In this document: positions 25,283 to 34,244 of the stretch, in pieces
Layout: every line of letters starts with the position of its first letter
Position numbering within the stretch: the first letter of the stretch is position 1
Origin: an uncultured Oscillospiraceae bacterium
Lineage (GTDB): Bacteria; Bacillota; Clostridia; Oscillospirales; Ruminococcaceae
DNA length: 53,402 bases
Direction of reading: 5' to 3'
Assembly: GCA_934488695.1 (NCBI GenBank)
Contig: CAKSSH010000003.1
Coordinates: 1 to 53,402, forward strand
Notes under the pieces: generated by a model
Told to the model about the DNA's origin: nothing
Database searches by the model: none
What the model saw: only the letters and a program-made list of their open reading frames with translations
Made by a program: the position numbers and the translations under genes

Positions 25283-26431
25283 TTATTTTGTATGACGTTT
25301 TTCAAGCATGACCTGACTGAAATTGCGCCCTTTACAGCCGCGCTCCCGACAGAAGCTTGCAGCCTCCAGCACAATTTGCTCAAACTCCGGAATATAATTC
25401 ATATAATCGGAATAGAAATACTCCTCGTGAATCATAATCTCCAAAAAGCCGGCGCGGTGCGGGTCCTTACAAATTTCCTCCAGCCGCGGACGGATCTCGG
25501 AAAGCGGGTACAGGTTCAAGACCAAATCGATTCGCCCGTAAACCAAGTCCTCCTCGGTGTCCACCCAAAAGTCCCGTCCGCCGACATGGGCAACCAAATC
25601 CTTCGGGTAATAATAAGAAACCAGGGTCGACCCGTCCGGATTAAACTCGAAATACCCGGCGGCGCCCTGCACGCCGACCTCGCGGAGCGCACGCATTCCT
25701 TCGGCAGTACATTCGCCCCAGTGCACCGTCGTCACGTCAGACAGCGTCTGTCTGCCGGCAAACCGGATGATCTCGTTTTGAACCTGCAGGCAATCCTCCC
25801 GGATGGTCTTGCGATCGGTCTCCCGATAGGGCATATCGGGATGATTGGTCCGGGCATGAAAAGAAAGCCGCAGCCAGTCCGAATTGGCAATCCACTCATC
25901 GCGGAATTTATCGGTCATCATTGACAGATTAAAGCTGCCGCGATCCTCTGCAAAATCATCCATTTCGTCAAAGGCATAAAACAAATTCAGGTGCACCGTT
26001 ATCCCGTACAAATCGTGCGCCTTTTTATAAACCGCCAAATACGGATTTTCAAAGATGGACCGATAGGTGTCCCGGTGCTGATGAATGTCCCACAAAAAAA
26101 TAATATTATCATCGCTCGACAGCCGGCAGCCGCCGACGGCATCATTGAGACGAAACACCGTTACCCGGGCTGTGTGCTCGGGATTTCTCCGATCCTGTGC
26201 CACCAGCGCACAGCGATAGCCGAACAGGGGCACGGTTGCCTCGAAAACACCCGGGGCGGTTTCCCGCGCATCCGTTTCGTTGACAACGATTTGTGCGCCC
26301 GGCTGACCGGTCAGCCGAACCGGCAGATACAAAACGCCGTCCCGCAGCTCACCGTCATACTCATTCACACAGTCCCCGTCGATAGGAAAGCTGAAATTGA
26401 GCCCGACTCCGTTGACAAAGTAGTTTTTCAA
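25283..26431 (-). CDS. Polysaccharide-deacetylase-like protein (TTG start)
   Basis: A 382-residue protein. An N-terminal beta-rich region (to about residue 120) is followed by a barrel-like part. This contains FLWDIHQHRDTY, LSFHARTNHPDMPY and VTTVHWGECTAEGMRALREVG, which resemble the His/Asp-bearing strands of NodB-type deacetylases without matching the classical motifs exactly. There is no signal peptide, so it is cytoplasmic. The start is a TTG with AAAGGGG 8 bases upstream; the frame is open 21 codons further without a better site. It follows the ROK gene by 14 bp. Function is uncertain: a sugar deacetylase or metal hydrolase is possible. Confidence 0.7.
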   Translation of the reverse strand: MKNYFVNGVGLNFSFPIDGDCVNEYDGELRDGVLYLPVRLTGQPGAQIVVNETDARETAPGVFEATVPLFGYRCALVAQDRRNPEHTARVTVFRLNDAVGGCRLSSDDNIIFLWDIHQHRDTYRSIFENPYLAVYKKAHDLYGITVHLNLFYAFDEMDDFAEDRGSFNLSMMTDKFRDEWIANSDWLRLSFHARTNHPDMPYRETDRKTIREDCLQVQNEIIRFAGRQTLSDVTTVHWGECTAEGMRALREVGVQGAAGYFEFNPDGSTLVSYYYPKDLVAHVGGRDFWVDTEEDLVYGRIDLVLNLYPLSEIRPRLEEICKDPHRAGFLEIMIHEEYFYSDYMNYIPEFEQIVLEAASFCRERGCKGRNFSQVMLEKRHTK

Positions 26432-26445
26432 TTGTAAGACCCCTT

Positions 26446-27609
26446 TTATGCAAAAATATCTCCGTGAAAATCCAAAGCAAAAATGCATTCGCACAGACTT
26501 TGAGCCATGCCCTCGGTCATCATGGCGTCACTGATATCCGTCGTTTCAAAGGTGACATGTGCGGCCAAAGCCGAAAACGTGCGCAGCCGCGCCGTTTCAA
26601 TCGCTTTATCAAGCACCTGCGGGCATTGCAGATACTGACCGGCATTGAGCACGACCATGTCCGGATTGAGCACATTGACCGCATTGGCAATGCCAATGCC
26701 GAGATACTCGCCGGCCCGCTGCAAAAGCCGCACCGCCACCGGCTCCCCGACCAGGCTGCCGTTTTTTACATCGGTCAGATCCTCTCCCTTGCCGGCCGCA
26801 CGGTACTGCGCTACGACCCTTTCCATAGAGCACATAATCTCAAGACAGCCGTGGTTGCCGCAAAAGCAGGCGTCTCCGTCCTTTTCCACCGTTGTGTGCC
26901 CGATCTCACCGAGAACGCTCCGATTGCAGTGCCCGTCATAAAAATGCACTGCGCCAACACCGTCCATCAAATCAATAAAAAGCATGCTGTGCATATGCCC
27001 GCCGCAAGTGTTTTGGTTGCAATAATGCGCCCGGGCAACCGAAGTATTCGTAATAAAAACCGGTTTTTGAAATTTCTGTGACAGCTCGGTTTTGAGGTCC
27101 GGCCGATCCCAATGCAGCCGGGTCGACACCGCCACCGATCCGTCCGGCAGCACCAGCGCCGACACGGCAATACCGATCGCCAGCACCCGCTGCGCCTCAC
27201 AGCGCGCCAGCAGCACCGTAATGTCCCGCTGAATTTGCCGCAGCGCCTCGTCGGCCGTTTGATCCGAAAAAACGCTTTCGCTGACCTCCAGCCGGCGGCC
27301 GTCCAAATCGGTCAACGCTGTGATAATGCGATGAGCGGACAACGTCACGCAAATCAAATAATATGCCGAGGGGCAGAATTTCAGCAGCACCGCTTTTCGA
27401 CCGATTCGGTCCGCATTTTCAAAGCCGGTCTCGGAAACAAGCCCCTTCTCAATCAAAAAAGAAACAATATTCGTAATAGAGGACAACGACAATCCGGTCT
27501 GCTCGGCAACGGCGGGTCGCACAATTCCGGGATTTCTCCGGATACAGTCCAATACCTTGAGCCGATTGATTTTTTGCATCAGCTGCACATTCCCGACCTG
27601 CTTGTTCAC
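26446..27609 (-). CDS. ROK-family transcriptional regulator (NagC/XylR type, GTG start)
   Basis: A 387-residue protein. The N-terminal winged helix-turn-helix has RPAVAEQTGLSLSSITNIV as reading-head region. The C-terminal ROK sugar-kinase fold has the zinc motif FCGNHGCLE. The usual N-terminal kinase phosphate motif (DxGxT) is not visible in the FIDLMDGVGAVHF region, so it is a sensor rather than a kinase. NagC-type members respond to phosphorylated amino sugars. The start is GTG with GAGGAG 6 bases upstream. First gene of the operon ending at 22469; it probably controls its own promoter and the divergent one at 27750-27779. Confidence 0.9.
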   Translation of the reverse strand: MNKQVGNVQLMQKINRLKVLDCIRRNPGIVRPAVAEQTGLSLSSITNIVSFLIEKGLVSETGFENADRIGRKAVLLKFCPSAYYLICVTLSAHRIITALTDLDGRRLEVSESVFSDQTADEALRQIQRDITVLLARCEAQRVLAIGIAVSALVLPDGSVAVSTRLHWDRPDLKTELSQKFQKPVFITNTSVARAHYCNQNTCGGHMHSMLFIDLMDGVGAVHFYDGHCNRSVLGEIGHTTVEKDGDACFCGNHGCLEIMCSMERVVAQYRAAGKGEDLTDVKNGSLVGEPVAVRLLQRAGEYLGIGIANAVNVLNPDMVVLNAGQYLQCPQVLDKAIETARLRTFSALAAHVTFETTDISDAMMTEGMAQSLCECIFALDFHGDIFA

Positions 27610-27676
27610 GGTGTTCTCCTCTCAATTAATTCATCCTTTGCATTATTTATACAACGTCTACATCGGATTTAAAAAC

Positions 27677-27705
27677 ATTATAACACAGCAACTTTTCAAA
27701 ATCAA
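27677..27705 (-). promoter_or_regulatory. Sigma-A promoter of the ROK operon
   Basis: On the minus strand TTGATT, a 17-base spacer and perfect TATAAT, about 65 bases before the GTG start. Its -35 box lies about 45 bases from the -35 box of the divergent plus-strand promoter, so one operator could control both. Confidence 0.8.
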
Positions 27706-27749
27706 TAAAAAACCAGCAGTTTTTTGTAAGGTTATTTCGGGGTTTTGAA

Positions 27750-27779
27750 TTGACTTCGGGTTTTTCGGTATGATATACT
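27750..27779 (+). promoter_or_regulatory. Sigma-A promoter of the MBL/FAD oxidoreductase operon
   Basis: TTGACT, an 18-base spacer and TATACT, about 30 bases before the ATG at 27811. It is divergent from the ROK promoter. Confidence 0.75.
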
Positions 27780-27810
27780 ATAGGAAAAGCCGGGAAAGAA
27801 GGACCTGTAA

Positions 27811-28596
27811 ATGAAAATTATTTTTTTAGGAAAATCCACCTGTATTCCGGAAAAAAATTCCGACTCCTCCTGCTATCTCATTGATAAAACCCTGTTGGTT
27901 GATACCGGCTGGAAAAGCGATCTCACCCTACGCAACCTTGATATCGATCCGCTGTCCATCCGGCACATATTCATCACCCACTTTCATTATGACCATTACA
28001 TGGGGCTGGCCGGTCTGCTGGCTGACCGGATTTTTAAAAAGCGTGACATGTCCGAGCTGACGATATACGGTGAAGCGACCACGCTGGAGCCGGTCTTCAA
28101 CAAAATTTTAAACTTTGTGGACGACGCCGACATTCACAGCAGTCATCTTGACAAAATCCCCCGTCCCAAGCTTGTTCCGCTGAGCGGCGGCGAATGTTTA
28201 TCGGTCGAGGGATATCGCGTCACCTGCACGCCGTCCCATCATGCCGTTCCGGGGCTTTGCTACCGGTTTGAAAAGGACGGTTGCATTTTAGGTGCCTCGG
28301 GCGACACCACTTATATGGATTCCATCACCGAATTTTACAAGGGCTGCACTGCCATAGTGCATGAGTATTCCATCGGCACTGCCGACCCGATTCCGGACTG
28401 GAACAACATCTGCCTGCATTCTACGGCACAGTGTGCCTCCAAAACCGCACGGCTGTGCGGTGCAAAACAGCTCTTTATGATTCACGGGGCCGATGCGAAC
28501 ATTCCCGCCTGCAAAGAGGTCTGTGCACGGGATTTCCCCGGCGAGACCGTTTTCCCGCAGCTGCTGCAGGAATATGAAGTTGCTTGTAAGGATTAA
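27811..28596 (+). CDS. Metallo-beta-lactamase-fold hydrolase (RNase Z-like)
   Basis: A 261-residue protein with the metal-binding signature HFHYDH (His57, His59, Asp61, His62). Later ligands are visible in TPSHHAVPG and GASGDTTYMDS, and the last in FMIHGADAN. Size and layout match RNase Z-like MBL hydrolases, a fold that also includes sugar-phosphate lactonases and phosphodiesterases. AAGGA lies 7 bases upstream of the ATG. It is followed after 23 bp by the FAD oxidoreductase, with which it is co-transcribed. With the sugar genes across the divergent promoter, a hydrolytic step on a sugar derivative (for example a lactone) is possible but unproven. Confidence 0.85.
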   Translation: MKIIFLGKSTCIPEKNSDSSCYLIDKTLLVDTGWKSDLTLRNLDIDPLSIRHIFITHFHYDHYMGLAGLLADRIFKKRDMSELTIYGEATTLEPVFNKILNFVDDADIHSSHLDKIPRPKLVPLSGGECLSVEGYRVTCTPSHHAVPGLCYRFEKDGCILGASGDTTYMDSITEFYKGCTAIVHEYSIGTADPIPDWNNICLHSTAQCASKTARLCGAKQLFMIHGADANIPACKEVCARDFPGETVFPQLLQEYEVACKD

Positions 28597-28619
28597 CCGA
28601 TTCAGAAGGGGGACAAAAA

Positions 28620-30389
28620 ATGTCTGCACTAAAAACAATTGTTCACGATACCGATATCTGCGTGGTCGGCGGCGGCTTAGCCGGCATTTGCGCGGCTGTT
28701 TCTGCAGCCCGCCGCGGCAGCCGGGTGGTCATTATGCAGGATCGCCCCATGTTCGGCGGAAACGCTTCCAGCGAAATTCGCATGTGGGTCTGCGGCGCGC
28801 AGGGTAAAGACGTTCGCGAAACCGGTATTGTGGAAGAAATCGAAATGGATAATTTCTATCGCAATCCCGAAAAAAATCATTGTATTTATGACAGTATTTT
28901 CTTTGAAAAGGTTTTTCTTGAGAAAAATATCACCATGCTGCTCAACTGCAGCTGCATGGACGCACAGATGAACGGCAGTGAAATTGTCTCCGTCACCGGC
29001 TGGCAGCTGACGACCCAGCAATTTCACAAGGTGAACGCCAAAATCTTCATTGACTGCTCGGGCGACAGCATTTTGGCGCCGCTGACCGGCGCCGAATACC
29101 GCTTTGGGCGGGAGTCGTGTCATGAATTTCAGGAGGACATTGCCCCGGAGCAGGCCGATCGGCACACCATGGGAATGAGCTGTCTGATCCAGGCGCGTGA
29201 GTCTACCGAGCCGTCCTACTTTACCCCGCCCTCCTGGGCCGAAAAATACACCCATGACGGGCTGAGCCGTCGCCCTCATTTGGAAGACGCCGGCGAAAAC
29301 TTCTGGTACCTGGAGCTGGGCGGCATGGGCAATACGATTGACGACACCGAAAAGGTCCGCAATGAACTGCTTGCCGTCGGCTACGGTATGTGGGATTATT
29401 GCAAAAACGACCCTGTCGTTGCCGAAAAAAACCGCAACTGGCACTTTGACTGGATGGGCATGCTGCCCGGCAAGCGCGAAAGCCGCCGGTATGTCGGCGA
29501 TTACATCATGAATCAGAACGATGTTCGCTCCGAGGGTCGTTTTGAAGACCTGATTGCTTATGGCGGCTGGTCGATGGACGACCATCATCCCGCCGCATTC
29601 CGGACAGACGAGCCGCCGACCATTTTTCATCCGGCGCCGTCGCCCTACGGAATTCCCTATCGCTGCCTCTATTCCAAAAACATTGACAATTTGATGTTTG
29701 CGGGTCGAAATATCAGCGTCACCCACTCAGCCCTGTCCTCCACCCGCGTCATGCTGACCTGCGGCATTTTAGGACAGGCTGCCGGCACCGCCGCCGAGCT
29801 TGCCTTAGAAAAGGGCGTCACGGTGCGCGAGGTGTACACCAAAGGGCTGGTTCCCCAGCTGCAGCGTCGGCTGATGGAGGACGACTGCTATCTGCCCTTC
29901 CGTGTCCGTCCGATTTCCGAGCTTACGCAAAAAGCGCAGCTCGTTTGCACGTCTTCCGACGCCGAGAATTTACGAAACGGCATTGACCGCTCTATCGGCG
30001 ATCAGGATAACGGCTGGCAGGCCGCGCCGGGGCAGACCGCGGAATATCGTTTTGCGTCTCCCGAGCACCTGACCCGTGTCCGCATTGTTTTTGACAGCGA
30101 CTTAAATCGGCAGACGCTGCCCGAAGCCGAGGTCCGGCTGAAACGGGATATGATCCACAACCGACCGCTGAGCTTTGAGCCTTCGTATGTTCCCAAGACC
30201 ATGACCCGTGCGTACCGTCTGGAGGCCGTTTTGCCGGACGGCAGCGTTCAGGTGCTTGCAGAGGTTCAAAATAACCACCATCGTCTGTGCCGGCATGAAA
30301 TCGACGTTACGGCGACGGCTATCCGCCTGACGCCGCTGCAAAGCTGGGGCAATGACGCCTGCCATGTTTTCGCGCTGGACGTGGAATAA
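28620..30389 (+). CDS. FAD-dependent oxidoreductase with C-terminal beta-sandwich
   Basis: A 589-residue protein. The dinucleotide motif ICVVGGGLAGICAAVSAARRG is near the N-terminus, followed by GGNASSEIRMWVCGAQG, typical of the FAD-dependent oxidoreductase family often placed in glycan-use loci. FAGRNISVTHSALSSTRV is near the end of the FAD domain. Residues about 440-589 look like a discoidin-type beta-sandwich (PGQTAEYRFASPEHLTRVR). There is no signal peptide. A GGGGG ribosome site is 7 bases from the ATG. Its substrate is likely a sugar or polyol from the neighbouring pathway; the position next to the ROK promoter suggests shared control. Confidence 0.85.
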   Translation: MSALKTIVHDTDICVVGGGLAGICAAVSAARRGSRVVIMQDRPMFGGNASSEIRMWVCGAQGKDVRETGIVEEIEMDNFYRNPEKNHCIYDSIFFEKVFLEKNITMLLNCSCMDAQMNGSEIVSVTGWQLTTQQFHKVNAKIFIDCSGDSILAPLTGAEYRFGRESCHEFQEDIAPEQADRHTMGMSCLIQARESTEPSYFTPPSWAEKYTHDGLSRRPHLEDAGENFWYLELGGMGNTIDDTEKVRNELLAVGYGMWDYCKNDPVVAEKNRNWHFDWMGMLPGKRESRRYVGDYIMNQNDVRSEGRFEDLIAYGGWSMDDHHPAAFRTDEPPTIFHPAPSPYGIPYRCLYSKNIDNLMFAGRNISVTHSALSSTRVMLTCGILGQAAGTAAELALEKGVTVREVYTKGLVPQLQRRLMEDDCYLPFRVRPISELTQKAQLVCTSSDAENLRNGIDRSIGDQDNGWQAAPGQTAEYRFASPEHLTRVRIVFDSDLNRQTLPEAEVRLKRDMIHNRPLSFEPSYVPKTMTRAYRLEAVLPDGSVQVLAEVQNNHHRLCRHEIDVTATAIRLTPLQSWGNDACHVFALDVE

Positions 30390-30402
30390 TCCGCATTTTT
30401 TT

Positions 30403-30440
30403 GCTGCACCCCGAAAAGGGGTGCAGCTTTGCCCGTTTTT
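30403..30440 (+). terminator. Hairpin with downstream T-run between operons
   Basis: GCTGCACCCC/GGGGTGCAGC (about 30403-30427) is followed by TTTGCCCGTTTTT. It lies 13 bases after the FAD gene and only about 30 bases before the next ATG. It may be a partial terminator, since no separate promoter could be found for the following operon. Confidence 0.65.
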
Positions 30441-30458
30441 AAAGGAGAGGAGAAAACC

Positions 30459-31802
30459 ATGAATTTTGAAAACGGTTTTAGGAAATCTTTGCTGCGACCT
30501 GTCCTGACCGGTGTCACAGCCGTTGCCTTTTCCCTGGTTTTCCTGTTCGGCTGCCTGCCGGAGCTTATCTACCATCAAACGGCGACGACTGTGGTCATCC
30601 TGCTCTTGTGTCTGCTGCCGTTTGTTGTGCTGCCCCGACTTGCGCGCCGGATAAACAGCGATTTGCTGTACCTCGGCCTGCTGCTGGTCCTGTCTGCCGC
30701 CCTGATGCTGCGCCTGTACCTGTTTGACGCCGCCTCCAACGATTATGAGGCTTTCCTGCACCCCTGGGTCACCAAAATGCAGTCTCTTCCGGGCGTCAAT
30801 GCCATCACCACCCCCATTGGGGACTACAATATGCCCTATCTGTATTTTCTGTTTCTGCTCTCCCGCACCCGGCTGTACGATTTATACCTGATCAAAATGT
30901 TTTCGGTGCTTTTCGACCTGCTGCTGGCCTTTGCCGCCGCACGGCTTGTGCGCACCCTCGACGGAAACGAAAACCGAGTCTTTACCGCCTTTTGTATAAT
31001 GATGTTTCTGCCGACCGTCTTTTTAAATTCCGCCTACTGGGCACAGTGCGACAGCATTTGGGCAGCCTTTTGCCTGCTGGCCTTAAACGATGCTCTTTCG
31101 TGTCATCCGACCCGTAGCTGCGTTTTTTTTGCCCTGGCCTTTTCGTTTAAAATTCAGACCGTTTTTATATTACCGATTCTCATATTCCTTTGGGTCCGGC
31201 ATAAAATAAGTCTGAAAGACCTGCTGTTTTTCCCGGTCACCTTTCTGTTGACCCTGCTGCCGGCCATTGCCTGCGGCCGAGCGCCGGCAGACACCTTCAA
31301 CATTTATCTCAACCAAACAGCCAATTACCCCGAGCTTTCTCTGAACTGCCCGAGCTTTTGGGTCCTTTTCCCGAACAGCGACTTTTCTTATTTCGGCACT
31401 GCGGCGCTGTTTTTTGCCGGCGGGATTCTTTCGGCCTGCGGCGTCCTGCTGCTGCGCCGGCGTCGGGAGCTTTGCGACAATCGGCTGTTTGATATTGCTT
31501 TTCTGTGCAGCCTGCTCATGCCGTTTTTGCTGCCGAGAATGCATGAACGTTATTTTTACTTGGCCGAGGCTCTCTGCGTGGTATACGCTTTATGCCGTCG
31601 GCGGCCGCTTGCTTTTTTCTTCTGCCTTTCCGGATTTTTAAGCTACGGGCCGTACCTGTTCGGTCGCATACCGATTTCCATGCAGCAGCTGGCGATTCTG
31701 TGCGGGATCGTGATTATATACTGCATATGGCAATTCATAAAGGATCTTTCATTTGAAAAAAAATCTACCGCAAAAGCGGCCGGTGAGGAGCGACAAGTAT
31801 GA
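30459..31802 (+). CDS. Multi-pass membrane glycosyltransferase-like protein (GT-C type)
   Basis: A 447-residue protein with roughly ten or more membrane segments. The segment SNDYEAFLHPW (residues 93-103) after the second or third helix has the acidic residue expected of the first extracellular loop of GT-C mannosyl-type transferases, which use lipid-linked sugar donors. PRMHERYFY near the C-terminal end is also typical of this class. The start with AGGAGAGGAG is used; the frame is open ten codons upstream. The stop overlaps the murD start by four bases, suggesting coupling to a cell-envelope function. Confidence 0.75.
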   Translation: MNFENGFRKSLLRPVLTGVTAVAFSLVFLFGCLPELIYHQTATTVVILLLCLLPFVVLPRLARRINSDLLYLGLLLVLSAALMLRLYLFDAASNDYEAFLHPWVTKMQSLPGVNAITTPIGDYNMPYLYFLFLLSRTRLYDLYLIKMFSVLFDLLLAFAAARLVRTLDGNENRVFTAFCIMMFLPTVFLNSAYWAQCDSIWAAFCLLALNDALSCHPTRSCVFFALAFSFKIQTVFILPILIFLWVRHKISLKDLLFFPVTFLLTLLPAIACGRAPADTFNIYLNQTANYPELSLNCPSFWVLFPNSDFSYFGTAALFFAGGILSACGVLLLRRRRELCDNRLFDIAFLCSLLMPFLLPRMHERYFYLAEALCVVYALCRRRPLAFFFCLSGFLSYGPYLFGRIPISMQQLAILCGIVIIYCIWQFIKDLSFEKKSTAKAAGEERQV

Positions 31803-33208
31803 CCTTTACCGATATTCGGGATTTCTTTGAAAAAATTAAAGGCAGGGACATTGCTTTTATCGGCACCGGCGTCAGCCATGACGCGCTGATCCGTTGCTGT
31901 GCCCGAGCCGGCGCGCGGGTTTTGCTGTGCGACCGGCGTCCGGCCGAAAAGGTGGATCCGGAGCGAGAATTGCGCGGCTTGGGCGTTCGGCTGCAAACCG
32001 GCGAAAACTATCTGTCCGGCATAGAGGCAGACATGATTTTCCGAACTCCCGGCATGTATTTTTATCACCCGATGCTGAACGAATACCGTCGCCGCGGCGT
32101 TTGCGTCACCAGTGAGACCGAACTTTTTTTAGAGCTTTGCCCTTGTCGGGTTTATGCTGTCACCGGCAGCGACGGAAAAACCACCACCTCAAATATTATT
32201 GCCCGTCTGCTGACCGAGTCCGGAAAAACCGTGCATCTCGGCGGCAATCTCGGTCGCGCTCTGCTGCCGATCTGCGAACAGATTTCGCCACAGGATGTTG
32301 CGGTGGTAGAGCTTTCCAGCTTTCAGCTGATCTCCATGCGCCGCAGCCCGGACGTTGCCGTGATTACCAATATTGCGCCCAATCACCTGGATGTGCACCG
32401 AAATATGCAGGAGTATATTGACGCCAAACGCAATATCTATCTGCACCAAAACGCCTTTTCCCGACTTGTGGTAAATTATGACAACGAGATCACCCGTCCC
32501 ATGGCCGACGAGGCGCGCGGCCGGGCTGTGTTCTTTTCTTTCGGACATCCGCAGGCTTTTTCGGGAGAAAACGCCTTGTACGGATCCTTTCTGAGTCCCG
32601 ACGGATATCTCAATTTAAAAACGCCGGCCGGCGAGACACGGCTCTTTCACAAAAGCGAAATCCGGATTCCCGGAGAACACAATGTAGAAAATTATCTGAC
32701 TGCCGTCGCCGCGGTTGGCAATGAGGTCTCCCCCGATGTCATGGCACGGGTTGCTCGGGAATTCGGCGGTGTCGAGCACCGCATTGAGCTGTGTCGAACG
32801 CTGCACGGAGTGCGTTATTATAACGACTCCATCGCCTCCAGCCCGACCCGCACCATCGCCGGTCTGCGCGCGATGGATCACAAGGTCATTCTGATTGCCG
32901 GCGGCTATGACAAGCATATTCCGTATGCACCGCTGGCTCCCGTTATCAAGGAAAAAGCAGCGCTGCTGATTACGCTGGGTGCTACGGCAGACAAAATAGA
33001 GGCTGCCCTCGGGGAAGACTCTTCTCCGCTGCCGATTCCGGAAATCTGCCGAGTGGAGACGCTGGAGCAGGCTGTTGCACTGGCACACAGCCGCGCACGG
33101 GACGGCGATATTGTGCTGCTCTCCCCCGCCTCGGCCAGCTTTGACCAATACCGAAATTTTGAGGAGCGCGGCCGACATTTCAAAGCGTTGGTCAACGCGC
33201 TTCATTAA
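31799..33208 (+). CDS. murD: UDP-N-acetylmuramoylalanine--D-glutamate ligase MurD
   Basis: Adds D-glutamate to UDP-MurNAc-L-Ala in cytoplasmic peptidoglycan synthesis, using ATP. The 469-residue length is close to the usual 440-460. The N-terminal Rossmann-like part begins IAFIGTGVSHDAL. The ATP loop VTGSDGKTTTSN lies at about 121-132, and NDSIASSPTRTIAGL and LIAGGYDKHIPY are the conserved C-terminal segments. The start overlaps the upstream stop (ATGA) and has a GAGGAG site. Here murD is not in a dcw cluster but in an operon with aminopeptidases. A second murD may exist elsewhere in the genome. Confidence 0.93.
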   Translation: MTFTDIRDFFEKIKGRDIAFIGTGVSHDALIRCCARAGARVLLCDRRPAEKVDPERELRGLGVRLQTGENYLSGIEADMIFRTPGMYFYHPMLNEYRRRGVCVTSETELFLELCPCRVYAVTGSDGKTTTSNIIARLLTESGKTVHLGGNLGRALLPICEQISPQDVAVVELSSFQLISMRRSPDVAVITNIAPNHLDVHRNMQEYIDAKRNIYLHQNAFSRLVVNYDNEITRPMADEARGRAVFFSFGHPQAFSGENALYGSFLSPDGYLNLKTPAGETRLFHKSEIRIPGEHNVENYLTAVAAVGNEVSPDVMARVAREFGGVEHRIELCRTLHGVRYYNDSIASSPTRTIAGLRAMDHKVILIAGGYDKHIPYAPLAPVIKEKAALLITLGATADKIEAALGEDSSPLPIPEICRVETLEQAVALAHSRARDGDIVLLSPASASFDQYRNFEERGRHFKALVNALH

Positions 33209-33218
33209 AGGAGAAGCT

Positions 33219-34244
33219 ATGGAACTGTCCCTTCTTTTAACCCGCCTATGCACGGCGCCCGGCGTCAGCGGCCGGGAACGTGCCCTGCACGACCGGCTCA
33301 TTGAACTGGCGCCGACCTGCGCTTCGGTCGAGCGGGACGCGGCAAGCAATCTAACGCTGACCCTGGAGCCGTCCGGCACGGCAAACCGCACCGTCACCCT
33401 CTGTGCACATGCGGACCGGATCGGTTTTGTTGTGACCGATTTTTGTGAAAACGGCTTTCTGCGAGTTGCCCCGGTCGGCGGTATTGATCCGCGCACGCTG
33501 CCGGCGTCCAGAGTAACGGTATACGGCCGGGAAACGCTGACCGGCATTTTTGCTACCGTCCCGCCGCATTTGCAGCGGGAGGAAGACGAAAAAGTTTATC
33601 CGGAGGTTGACAGGTCGGCCATTGATATCGGCCTTTCACTGCAGCAAGCGCAAGCGCTGGTCTCCCGCGGGGACTTTGTCACACTGCAGGAAACGCCGGC
33701 CGCACTGTCCGAGCATGCCTTTTCGGCTCCTGCATTGGACAATCGCGCCGGCTGCGCCGTTTTACTGGCAGTTGCCGATCGGTTTGCCGAAAATCCGCCG
33801 AAAAGCACCCGTCTTGTCCTGTTGTTCAGTGCGCAGGAGGAACTGGGCTGCCGCGGTGCACGCGTTAACCGCGCCGCAGCCGTGTCCGACGCCGTCATTG
33901 CCGTAGATACAAGCTTTTCTTCGTTCCCCGGCACACCGCCGGAAAAAACCGGCACGCCGGGCGCCGGCCCCATGCTGGGGATTTCGCCGATTCTATCCGA
34001 AGACCTTACCCATACATTGCAAACACTTGCCCGGCAGCAGCTGCTGCCGATTCAATCAGAAATCCTGCCGGGGCTGACCGGAACCGACGCGGACGTGCTG
34101 ACCCTTTTTCCGGGCGGAGAAGCCTGTGCGCTCCTGTCACTGCCGCTTAAAAATATGCACTCGGCAGCCGAAATAGCGGATCTGCGGGATATTGCGGCCT
34201 GCGTCCGGCTGCTGGAGGCCTATTTACAAAAGGAGGACCTCGCA
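33219..34244 (+). CDS. M42-family aminopeptidase (first copy)
   Basis: A 342-residue cocatalytic metallo-aminopeptidase of the M42 family (glutamyl aminopeptidase/FrvX type). The metal ligands His64-x-Asp66 are in LCAHADRIGF, where the usual Glu after Asp is Arg67. LDNRAGCAVLL carries the bridging Asp, SAQEELGCRGA the catalytic Glu pair, AVDTSF another ligand and KNMHSAAE the last His. The start is chosen at the ATG with AAAGGAG; the frame stays open 48 codons upstream inside murD. It ends with an ATGA overlap to the next gene. Such enzymes trim peptides, possibly those from cell-wall turnover given the murD context. Confidence 0.88.
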
